50,885 nt of DNA from Chloroflexota bacterium. Lineage in GTDB: Bacteria; Chloroflexota; UBA6077; CF-72. The stretch is taken from assembly GCA_019239775.1 (NCBI GenBank), contig JAFAZN010000044.1:1-50885 (forward strand), written 5' to 3'. Position 1 is the first letter of the stretch. Every line of letters starts with the position of its first letter. Below are positions 39,876 to 47,026 of this stretch, piece by piece. The notes beneath the pieces were generated by a model that was given only the letters and a program-made list of their open reading frames with translations, was not told the origin of the DNA and did no database searches. The translations under genes were made by a program, and so were the position numbers.

Positions 39876-40861
39876 CCATGCAGCAACGATCGCTTGGGTC
39901 CACGAGTTTGACGGTCTCCGCGCTGGGATTCGGTTGCGGCGCGGTGGGCGGGTTGATGGTGCGCGGCGACCCCACCGAACAGCGCAAGGCGGTGACGCGT
40001 GCGCTGGACGCGGGTATCACCTACTTCGATACCGCCGCGCAGTACGGCGATGGCGCATCCGAGACGAACCTCGGGCGCGTCATGCGCGAGATTGGCGCCT
40101 GGTCGCGCGTGGTGGTGGGCACCAAGGTGCGGCTGCGACCTGACCATCTGGATTCAATCGCGGCATCTGTGCGCGGTTCTCTCGAGGACAGCTTGCGGCG
40201 GCTGGGGCGCGCGGACGTCGACGTGTTCCACCTCCACAACCCGATCGGACTCACGCGAACCCAGGGCGGGGCACTCGATCTGAGGCTGGTGCTAGGCGAG
40301 GTTGGACAGGCGCTTGCCGCCGTAAAGCAGGCGGGTCTAGCCAAGCACGTCGGATTCACTGGCGTCGGCGACAGCACTGCCGTGCGCGAAGTCGTGATGT
40401 CGGATCCGTACGAGACGGTTCAGGCGTACTTCAATGCGCTCAACCCGAGCGCTGGTTACACCGGGCACGCCGGCGGGCAGCAGGACTTCGAAGGCTTGAT
40501 CGATACGGCTGCCCGAGCCGAGCGCGGCGTCATCGTGATTCGCGTCCTCGCAGCCGGCGCCGCCGCCGGCCTGGATGACCGCCCATCAAACGCCGGCGAC
40601 CCAGGTGGCGGGCTCGCTGGTGGCAGCACCTACGCGTCGGACCTCAGGCGAGCCGACCAGCTGGTGCAGCTCGCATCGGACCTCGGTCTCGAGAATCGCG
40701 TGGAACTTGCCCTACGGTTTGGCCTCTCGAAACCGGGAGTGTCCACCGTACTAGTGGGTTATTCCAACCTCGGTCATCTGGAGGACGCGATTCGTTTCGC
40801 GGAGCGTGGGGCGTTGGACGAAAACGCCGTGCGGCGGGTGCTGGACCTCAGTAGTGAATGA
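39872..40861 (+). CDS. Aldo/keto reductase
   Basis: The 329-residue second AKR of the pair has a start MTMQQRSLGSTSLTVSALGFG and tetrad residues in YFDTAAQYGDGASETNLG (Asp, Tyr), VVGTKVR (Lys) and DVFHLHNPIG (His). A longer loop region (about 225-265) holds a Gly-rich insertion (GDPGGGLAGGSTYASD). It resembles L-fucose/D-threo-aldose dehydrogenase-like AKRs, but the substrate is not evident. ATG overlaps the first AKR's stop (ATGA), so they are co-translated. The 3' end overlaps the convergent L,D-transpeptidase gene by 14 bases. Confidence 0.9.
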   Translation: MTMQQRSLGSTSLTVSALGFGCGAVGGLMVRGDPTEQRKAVTRALDAGITYFDTAAQYGDGASETNLGRVMREIGAWSRVVVGTKVRLRPDHLDSIAASVRGSLEDSLRRLGRADVDVFHLHNPIGLTRTQGGALDLRLVLGEVGQALAAVKQAGLAKHVGFTGVGDSTAVREVVMSDPYETVQAYFNALNPSAGYTGHAGGQQDFEGLIDTAARAERGVIVIRVLAAGAAAGLDDRPSNAGDPGGGLAGGSTYASDLRRADQLVQLASDLGLENRVELALRFGLSKPGVSTVLVGYSNLGHLEDAIRFAERGALDENAVRRVLDLSSE

Positions 40862-41768
40862 CCACTGGCGTGCCGAGGTGCGCCCAACCCCATAGCCACG
40901 CGCTGTCGTTGTAGGTCAGTCCCAGGCAGCCGTGGCTGCCGGGGTAGCCCCAGACACTGCTCCAATAGTTGTAGTGGAGGCTGGCGCCGTCGTTGGTGAA
41001 GTACTGGGTGAAGAGCACGCCCGTCAGGTAGTAGCCGCCCGGACCGTTGCGGGGTATGCCAATCGTGTCGCTGTTCATCGTCTCGTTGGCCACGCGGCGC
41101 AGGATCGTAAACACGCCGACGGGAGTCGGTCGCGGGCCAGCGCCGATGATCGTGAGGAATGAGTTGACCTCGCTCTCACCTTCGTACGCCGTCACACGCG
41201 CGGGAACGCTCAGATCGACGTCGAGCCAGTGGCCAGTGAAGGCGTCCGCCCGCGCGGGCACGAACATCGCATCGGTCGGGACGTAGTCGCCGGTATCCGT
41301 GCGATACCACGTCGTACCGTCGTCGGCGGTCGCCTGTCCCGTCAGCGTAAGCCAGGTATTTGGATTGAGCTGACGGTCGACCGCATCGTCGGCCCAGGTC
41401 GGGTAGACGGACATCGGGGCGGGGTCCGTGACCACGCCGGATGTGTCGAATTCCTCGGTCAGCTTTGGCGCCGGCTTCAGCAGGTAGGGTGAGGGTGGGT
41501 CGGTTGGGCCCAAGCCATCGCTGGGCACGTACGCGTAGGTTTTCGCCCGGGGGTCCATGACGTACGCGAAATCACCCTGGTACCCAAACACCTGAAGCGT
41601 GGTATTCGCCGGCATATTGCCGAACGACGTGGCGTCTTCACTGGGCGCACCGTACGCCGGCACGGGATTGAGGGTGACGACCCAGGTGGGCTGATCGGCG
41701 CTTACCGCCGGGACGACCGCGAGAAGGAGAACAAATGCGCTTAACGCGCAGGTGAGCCGACGCCTCAT
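40848..41768 (-). CDS. Secreted L,D-transpeptidase (YkuD)
   Basis: The 306-residue exported enzyme starts at ATG 41768, giving a signal peptide MRRRLTCALSAFVLLLAVV (cleaved about VSA/DQ). An SH3-like stretch (about 30-75, VTLNPVPAYGAPSED) and a second at about 100-160 (SVYPTWADDAVDRQLN) precede the YkuD domain (about 175-306). Catalytic residues are H265 in SLHYNYWSSV and C281 in SHGCLGLTYNDSA. The domain's end (TPVVIHY) is like that of the other YkuD enzyme (TPVVIVQ). An 11-codon longer start at 41801 would weaken the signal peptide. It differs from the first YkuD in having a cleavable signal rather than an anchor. Confidence 0.9.
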   Translation of the reverse strand: MRRRLTCALSAFVLLLAVVPAVSADQPTWVVTLNPVPAYGAPSEDATSFGNMPANTTLQVFGYQGDFAYVMDPRAKTYAYVPSDGLGPTDPPSPYLLKPAPKLTEEFDTSGVVTDPAPMSVYPTWADDAVDRQLNPNTWLTLTGQATADDGTTWYRTDTGDYVPTDAMFVPARADAFTGHWLDVDLSVPARVTAYEGESEVNSFLTIIGAGPRPTPVGVFTILRRVANETMNSDTIGIPRNGPGGYYLTGVLFTQYFTNDGASLHYNYWSSVWGYPGSHGCLGLTYNDSAWLWGWAHLGTPVVIHY

Positions 41769-41954
41769 ACGAGGAACCAAACCTCCAGGAATGACCGACA
41801 TCGCGACCTACTTTTCAAGATACGAGAAACCGTTTTGCGGCGCAGCTAACGCATCGGACACAGATTGTGGCGTCATTGAGCGGCACGGCGAGGCAGGTGC
41901 CGATGCTAGGCTGGCCCTATCCCGCTGTCGCTTTTTGCGGCTGTCGGCTGGCTT

Positions 41955-43559
41955 GTGGTGAGCCTGGCTGCGAGTCCGACGCCGACGTTGACGCCGCGTC
42001 CGCCCTCAACGGTGCCGCCGACGGCTACGCCGACGCCGGCGCCACAACGCGTACCCGCGGTCGTGTTTGCCTCGCCCAGCGCTGCGCCAAGTGCGCCGCC
42101 CGCGGGAACGCCACCCGTCACGAATCAACCGATGGCATCCAAGAGCGCGGTGCCGGTGTCCGCAGCGACGGCGGCAACTACCTCGTCGAGTGATGCCGTA
42201 TCGTCGTATCGGGAAGGCGCAGGTTCCGCCGATAGCCCGCCTGGCGACGACGACGTCGTCGAGGCACCCGTGGATTGGCAAGCCTACGTGCCCACCGACA
42301 TTGCCGATCACCTGGCGACCATGGATCGCGCCGCGCGCGACTCGAACTGCGGCGTGCCCTGGCAGCTACTGGCGGCGATTGCGCGAGTCGAATCCGACTT
42401 CGGCAGGAACATGGCTACCTCCAGTGCCGGCGCGATAGGCTACGGCCAGTTCCTGCCCAGCAGCTGGCAATCGTTTGGCAGCGAGGGGAACGCATACGAC
42501 TATCGCGATGCGCTCCCAGCGATTGCGCTGTACCTCTGCCAGGCGGGCCTCGAACGCGATCCGCGTGCAGCCCTATTCGCCTACAACCATGCCGATTGGT
42601 ACGTGGACATGGTGCTCGACCTGGCGGTGCGGTACGACCGGATGGCGCCGGGCGCGCCCACGCCGGACGTGCTTGGAGTCGGTCCCGACACCCAACAAGC
42701 CATGACCGTGCGCTATGGCAGCGGCCGCGACGTCCGTCTGCAGTCCCGTTCGCGCGCTATGGACGGTGGCGTGCGCTGGCTCGGCGTTCCGTGGCGCGGC
42801 CGCACGGCGGGCCAGCCAATCGCGACGCCAGCGCTCGAAGCGACTGCGCTGAGCATGCTGCGTACAGGGTTTGGCATGCGCGCTGACGTGACCACGCGCG
42901 TCGGTGCCACGTCGGAGGACCTGCGGCCGCTGGCGAACGCGGCCTGGGACGATGGCCTGCTCGGTCTGCCGGGCAATGCCGCCCAGTGGAGTGCAGCGGA
43001 AGTGCGGCAGCATTTGCAGCTGGGCCACCCCGTCGTCGCGTTCGTGGGAAGCCGCGGCTTGCCAGGACACCCCGTCGATGAGGACGATGGCGAGCAACCG
43101 CTGGTACTGATCGGCACCGCGCCGGATGGGTTCATCTACAACGATCCGACCTTTTCGAGCAGCCTCGGCTACGGCCTCGAGATCAGCGAGACGGACCTCT
43201 TCAAGTTCTGGGACACGGCGGCTCGGCCACGTCAGGCCCTGGCATTTGTTCCACGGCCACAGCCGCGGCCAGAGGCCCATCTTGGCGAAGCCGAGGCGCC
43301 TGAGCCCATCGCGCGCGAGCTGCCTACGGCGACACCCGTGCCTGCGCCCACTGCTGTGCCGAGTCCCGTGGTGGCGGTAACGGACGTACCTATCCCTAGG
43401 GACTTGGTCGTCCCGACGCGCGCGCCAGTGGCGTCCCTCCCGAACCAATCCACGGACGCGCCGCCGTACGGTCTGGGGGCAATCGGCGTCGGCGCCATGG
43501 GCGCTCTTGGCGCGCTGGCGTTTACGTTCAGGCGGCGACGCGGTGGTCGCCGGCCTTAG
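41955..43559 (+). CDS. Lytic transglycosylase fused to a C39-like pseudopeptidase domain, C-terminal membrane tail
   Basis: The 534-residue exported protein starts with a Pro/Thr/Ala-rich linker (1-110). An SLT/MltB-like lysozyme domain (about 112-225) has catalytic E146 in AIARVESDFGRN and AIGYGQFLPSSW. A second domain (about 280-425) resembles C39 papain-like peptidases (LVLIGTAPDGFIYNDPTF), but the Cys of the usual CGP is replaced in AGQPIATPAL and the His is absent at GEQPLVLIG. A Pro-rich linker ends in ASLPNQSTDAPP, a Gly-rich hydrophobic stretch and RRRRGGRRP. The listed GTG (41955) lies inside a hydrophobic stretch; in-frame hydrophobic residues continue upstream to a TAG at 41907 without ATG, so the signal peptide start is unclear. 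Confidence 0.82.
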   Translation: MVSLAASPTPTLTPRPPSTVPPTATPTPAPQRVPAVVFASPSAAPSAPPAGTPPVTNQPMASKSAVPVSAATAATTSSSDAVSSYREGAGSADSPPGDDDVVEAPVDWQAYVPTDIADHLATMDRAARDSNCGVPWQLLAAIARVESDFGRNMATSSAGAIGYGQFLPSSWQSFGSEGNAYDYRDALPAIALYLCQAGLERDPRAALFAYNHADWYVDMVLDLAVRYDRMAPGAPTPDVLGVGPDTQQAMTVRYGSGRDVRLQSRSRAMDGGVRWLGVPWRGRTAGQPIATPALEATALSMLRTGFGMRADVTTRVGATSEDLRPLANAAWDDGLLGLPGNAAQWSAAEVRQHLQLGHPVVAFVGSRGLPGHPVDEDDGEQPLVLIGTAPDGFIYNDPTFSSSLGYGLEISETDLFKFWDTAARPRQALAFVPRPQPRPEAHLGEAEAPEPIARELPTATPVPAPTAVPSPVVAVTDVPIPRDLVVPTRAPVASLPNQSTDAPPYGLGAIGVGAMGALGALAFTFRRRRGGRRP

Positions 43560-44754
43560 TAACTTCGCGCCCCCGCAGCAGGAGTGCGGCAACGACCAGT
43601 GCGACGAGCCCAAGCACGTGGCCGGCCACGCCGGTGTGCTGTGGCTGCGTCCGCTCGGGTCGACCTTGCGTCTGACCGCCGTGCTGTCCGACTTGCTCGC
43701 TGGCTGAGCGCGATGGGGCACCGAGTGGTCCGCCCCCGCGCAGGCCTGGAGCATGGCCGCTGGCTTCCGCCGTCACGCTGCCAGTCTCGGCATCGAATGC
43801 TGCGCGACCATGCTCCGCGGCAGCGGTCGCCTCGGCGAGAGCTACCGAGCGGGCCGGTTGCTCGAGGAAGGCATTCAACTCGGCCCCGAGCACGAAGACG
43901 ATGCCTACGAGATAGAGCCAGAAGGTGAAGACCAGGAACACGCCGAAAATTGCGTAGGCGTGATTGGGTGGGAAGAACGTCACGTAGAGCGGGAACAGCT
44001 GCGAGACCAATAGGAGCAGGACCGTAGACACGAGTGTGCCCGGGACAACCGCACGCCAGGTCTGTTTTGCGTTCGGCAGCACGCGGTAGAGCAGCAGGAA
44101 CAGGATGAACACGCTGATGATCTGGATCGACCAGCCGATCACAGACGCGAGCAGTGGTCCAATTGGGAGAGCCCCGGGTATGTTGTTCGCCAGTCCACTG
44201 AGCCCAGCCGCCAGGGTCGAGACGACCAGCAGCGCGGTTGTGAGGATCAGCATGCCGAGCGCGATCAGGCGTTCAAACACCACCATGCGCCCCTGGACGT
44301 GGTACGCCTGGTCGAACACCGAAGCCATGTTCGAGAAGAAACTCGAGCCGTTGACCAGCAGCAGCACGATGGCCACGATCCCCGCTGGCGCCGCGGAGCC
44401 CTGACGCATGCTGTCGAGCACGCCGGTCACGGGTCCGGCGACTTCGCCGGGGATTGCACCAAGCACGGCCCCATAGACCTTGTTCAAGGTCTGCGGGTCG
44501 CGCAGGACGATGCCGGCGAGGCTTAGCACGCCGAGCAGCAGCGGCAAAATCGCGCTCAGAGTTCCCCACGCCAGCAGCGCCGCCAGGTTCGGCGCCTGGT
44601 CGTCGAGGACCTTCTTTACGAAGAGCCCGGCGCGCGAGCGTTGAAATGCTTCAAGCCTGGCCTTCAACGAGTCCACAGCAGTCGGGATAGAGGCAGCTTG
44701 TATGCCAACGAAACCCTGCCACGACGAGTAGTCAGAATATGCACGAATGCACAT
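43528..44754 (-). CDS. YihY/BrkB-family inner membrane protein
   Basis: The 408-residue protein has six membrane helices in residues 55-310 in the YihY/virulence-factor-BrkB pattern: LAALLAWGTLSAILPLLLG, VLLLVNGSSFFSNMASVFD, RVLPNAKQTWRAVVPGTLV and HAYAIFGVFLVFTFWLYLVG. The family was once annotated as RNase BN; its members are putative transporters with no proven substrate. After helix six comes an Ala/Gly/Gln-rich tail of about 75 residues with one additional helix (HVLGLVALVVAALLL) and a charged end. The start region (MCIRAYSDYSSWQGF) is not conserved, so a later start is possible. Its 3' end overlaps the transglycosylase gene by 32 bases. Confidence 0.87.
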   Translation of the reverse strand: MCIRAYSDYSSWQGFVGIQAASIPTAVDSLKARLEAFQRSRAGLFVKKVLDDQAPNLAALLAWGTLSAILPLLLGVLSLAGIVLRDPQTLNKVYGAVLGAIPGEVAGPVTGVLDSMRQGSAAPAGIVAIVLLLVNGSSFFSNMASVFDQAYHVQGRMVVFERLIALGMLILTTALLVVSTLAAGLSGLANNIPGALPIGPLLASVIGWSIQIISVFILFLLLYRVLPNAKQTWRAVVPGTLVSTVLLLLVSQLFPLYVTFFPPNHAYAIFGVFLVFTFWLYLVGIVFVLGAELNAFLEQPARSVALAEATAAAEHGRAAFDAETGSVTAEASGHAPGLRGGGPLGAPSRSASEQVGQHGGQTQGRPERTQPQHTGVAGHVLGLVALVVAALLLRGREVTKAGDHRVAA

Positions 44755-44851
44755 GGAAGTGCCACCAGCCCAGCGCTAGGTTGAAAGAGTCGGTCAATGT
44801 GGAGGTGGGCATACCCGTCGTGCCCACCACAACCCCGCGGCGATCGCACGC

Positions 44852-44900
44852 AAACGCGTCGTGCTGGGACCGGGGCCTTTTCTCAGCACGGCGCGTTTTT
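44852..44900. terminator. Strong hairpin with T-run, between BrkB-family and histidine kinase genes
   Basis: Bases 44852-44866 pair with 44884-44898 through 15 consecutive pairs, one of them G-U, around a 17-base loop. TTTTT ends the element on the plus strand, and TTTG follows it on the minus strand. The minus-strand transcript of the histidine kinase would reach it after its stop and the repeat array, so it probably ends that transcript. No plus-strand gene lies upstream to need it. Confidence 0.65.
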
Positions 44901-44913
44901 GTCTTTAAGAGGC

Positions 44914-45028
44914 GCTGGCGCGAACCTACATTCGTCCGGGGTTTAGACGCCAGGCCGCTAGCGCGAACCTACATTCGTCCGGGGTTTAGACGCCGGGCCG
45001 CTGGCGCGAACCTAGATTCGTCCGGGGT
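44914..45028. repeat. Tandem repeat array B: 2.7 units of 43 bases
   Basis: Units are at 44914-44956, 44957-44999 and 45000-45028 (partial): GCTGGCGCGAACCTACATTC, then GTCCGGGGTTTAGACGCCAG and GCC, with 1-3 changes between units. The core TCCGGGGTTTAGACG resembles CCCGGGGTGAGACG of array A, 15 kb away, with a nearly equal period. The array lies just after the histidine kinase stop (45035) and before the strong hairpin. No spacers or coding frame are evident. Besides this array and the hairpin, the 280-base gap holds nothing that I recognise. Confidence 0.9.
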
Positions 45029-45034
45029 CGTGCC

Positions 45035-45763
45035 CTAAACCAGAGGTAGTTCAACCTCGAAGGTGTCGGCCTCGACGTGTCTCACGTCTCCACCGTGTAG
45101 GCGCGCAATGCCCCGTGCAGTGAACAGACCGAGGCCCGAACCCGACTGACCCGCTTCCGCCGCGCTCCGCCCACGGTAGAAGCGCTCGAAGAGATGCTGC
45201 GTCTCTTCGGCGTCGGGGCCCGAACCGCCACCGCTCACCTGCAGACGAACGCGGTCGCCCTGGCGTTGGGCAGCAACGTGAACGGGCGCTTCAGGCGAGC
45301 CGAAGATCATGGCGTTGCTGAGCAGCGCGCGCACCGCGCGGACGATGCGCGTGCGATCCCAGGCGCCGATGAAGCCGTCGGGGATATCAATCTCGAATGA
45401 CCGCTCGATGTGTTCACCGAGCAGGGCACGGGTGCGATCGGCGGCCTGCTCCACTACGGCACGCAGATCGAGATGCTCGGGTTTCATGGGCAGGTTGCCA
45501 GCGGTGATGCGCGCGGCATCAAGGAAGCTCTCCAGCATCTCGGTGAGACGGTCCGTCTGGTCGACGATGGACTTCAGTCGGGCGTGCACACCTTCGGTGT
45601 CGCCGCGATTGACCTGGCGCTGGGCCATCTGAGCCGAGGCGCGCACGACCGCGATTGGGTTGCGGAGGTCGTGCGCGGCGACCGACATGAATTCTTCGGT
45701 TTCCGCGGCCCCTGCCTCCGGCTCCACGTTGAGAGTCGAAGGGCGTTGCAAGTTACGGGCCAC
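45035..45763 (-). CDS. Compact cytoplasmic histidine kinase with altered G1 box
   Basis: The 242-residue protein is just the HisKA and HATPase parts of a sensor kinase. The H box has H31 in SVAAHDLRNPIAVV, and the N box is ALLSNAMIFGSP. The F box is HLFERFYRG, and G2 is SGSGLGLFTARGIARLHGG. The G1 box, normally DxGxG, reads VSGGGSGPD, so the aspartate that contacts the ATP adenine is missing. There is no sensor, PAS, HAMP or membrane segment, and no response regulator is adjacent. It may bind ATP poorly, act as a phosphatase or serve as a phosphotransfer partner. A perfect inverted repeat lies 34 bases upstream of its start. Confidence 0.83.
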   Translation of the reverse strand: MARNLQRPSTLNVEPEAGAAETEEFMSVAAHDLRNPIAVVRASAQMAQRQVNRGDTEGVHARLKSIVDQTDRLTEMLESFLDAARITAGNLPMKPEHLDLRAVVEQAADRTRALLGEHIERSFEIDIPDGFIGAWDRTRIVRAVRALLSNAMIFGSPEAPVHVAAQRQGDRVRLQVSGGGSGPDAEETQHLFERFYRGRSAAEAGQSGSGLGLFTARGIARLHGGDVRHVEADTFEVELPLV

Positions 45764-45797
45764 AAAGGTAAGCCGGCGCTAAACCGTTTGAAGGCCC

Positions 45798-45819
45798 GAA
45801 GTTCGGCTTGCCGAACTTC
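45798..45819. repeat. Perfect 10-base-pair inverted repeat upstream of the compact histidine kinase
   Basis: GAAGTTCGGC and GCCGAACTTC are separated by two bases (TT). On the minus strand it lies 42 bases after the DUF362 stop and 34 bases before the kinase ATG. The near-zero spacer suits a dimeric repressor's operator; as RNA it would form a hairpin closed by a CTTG (or CAAG) loop. No T-run follows on either side, so intrinsic termination is unlikely. Confidence 0.7.
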
Positions 45820-45861
45820 TTCCAACAGACTGCGCGGAAGGACGCGGCAGTCACGAGTAGC

Positions 45862-47007
45862 TCACCGCTCCGAGGCGGTCAGAGGCCGCGTCCCCCGCGC
45901 CGCCAGGGCACCGAGACGGTGGTACTCCTGGAACAACTGACCCCAGGGTGTGTTGGCGAGCCAGCCCTCGAACACCCCGCGATCGCGCGCGGGCCAGCGG
46001 TAATAGTCGTGATAGACCTCGGAGCCCAGGATGAACAGGTTGACCAGCGGCGTGCGCATGAGCACGTTCTGAACTGGCTTCAGGGGCCCGAACCAGACAA
46101 TGTCACCAACGCGGCTCGCGCCGTTGTCACCAACGCGGAAATTCCAGCTCTCGTTGCCGAGATCGATGTCGCCAACAAGCTCGATCTGCGAGGGATCGCC
46201 GATGCCCAGGCCATCCTCGTGGGCCAGACGGATGTAGTCGAGGCGCATGGGATCGAAGCCCATCAACTTGGCCGCGACCGCGTCAATTGCTACCTGGTCG
46301 CCAGACGCCAGGATGACATTCTTCACTTCCGGAAACATCGTCCGAGGTCCCGGACCATTTCCCGCGGTCGTTCCGTCCATCACGGCGAAGAGGCCCGAGT
46401 GGATCTCCCGCTGGATCGCCAGCAGGTCCACCAGGGTCTCGTGGATCCACGAATGCGTGTAGTGGCGCCGCGTGTTCAAAAGGCCGCCGAAGGCGTTTTT
46501 CATTGCGCCAGTTGTTGTCGTATAGATGTGGCACTTCACCGTTGGCAAATGCACGATGTTTTTGCCAAAGAAGTAATCCGGAATGTGGATGCCTTCAGGA
46601 AAGATCTTATTCAGCACGCGCATTCGCGCTTTTGGCTGAAAGGAAGTCCAGCGCATGTCCGAGTCCTTGAAGTTGTAGAGGACTGGAATATCGTACGCAC
46701 GAAAGATGGGCAAGTAGCCGTTCAGATCTTCGCCCTTGAACGCATCGGTGACGACTGTTTTGTTCTGGACACAGACGAGATCGGTGAAGCCGTCGGCGTG
46801 TAGCGCTTTGACCGTGCCTTCGAGCTGCCATGGGGTCGTGTTGGCGGCTGGAAATGGGAAGTGCCAGCTGATGTTGTCTTTGAGGATGGTGGTAGCTCCC
46901 GGGCTCAGGTGCTGCCGGACACCGGCCAGGTCGATCAGGCGAGCATAGTCGTCAAGCACTGACTCGGAGCGCGTGCGCAGCGCTGCCACAATGGCTTTGT
47001 TGGGCAT
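45862..47007 (-). CDS. DUF362 domain-containing protein
   Basis: The 381-residue protein carries the DUF362 core: TTILKDNISWHFPFPAAN, an Asn/Thr-containing WQLEGTVKALHADGF, NIVHLPTVKCHIYTTTTGAM and the conserved AIDAVAAKLMGFDP. The family has no proven activity; many members are near iron-sulphur or quinone genes, but here no ferredoxin motif is present. Start at ATG 47007; the longer reading lies over the divergent FtsW/RodA gene and has Arg/Ser-rich shadow composition. The two start codons are about 20 bases apart, so their promoters must overlap. Confidence 0.83.
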   Translation of the reverse strand: MPNKAIVAALRTRSESVLDDYARLIDLAGVRQHLSPGATTILKDNISWHFPFPAANTTPWQLEGTVKALHADGFTDLVCVQNKTVVTDAFKGEDLNGYLPIFRAYDIPVLYNFKDSDMRWTSFQPKARMRVLNKIFPEGIHIPDYFFGKNIVHLPTVKCHIYTTTTGAMKNAFGGLLNTRRHYTHSWIHETLVDLLAIQREIHSGLFAVMDGTTAGNGPGPRTMFPEVKNVILASGDQVAIDAVAAKLMGFDPMRLDYIRLAHEDGLGIGDPSQIELVGDIDLGNESWNFRVGDNGASRVGDIVWFGPLKPVQNVLMRTPLVNLFILGSEVYHDYYRWPARDRGVFEGWLANTPWGQLFQEYHRLGALAARGTRPLTASER

Positions 47008-47025
47008 CTTGTCTCGAACTATAAC
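46997..47025 (+). promoter_or_regulatory. Putative promoter for the ftsW/rodA-like gene
   Basis: TATAAC (47020-47025) matches five of six bases of the -10 consensus and is 17 bases from TTGTTG (46997-47002), a weak -35. It lies over the start codon of the divergent DUF362 gene. Transcription would begin near 47032, which is after the TTG (47027) chosen as the gene start, so either the start or the promoter call may need changing. Confidence 0.35.
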
Positions 47026-47026
47026 T

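Noticed and set aside
44914-45028. CRISPR array
   Set aside because: The units abut without spacers and are themselves variable.
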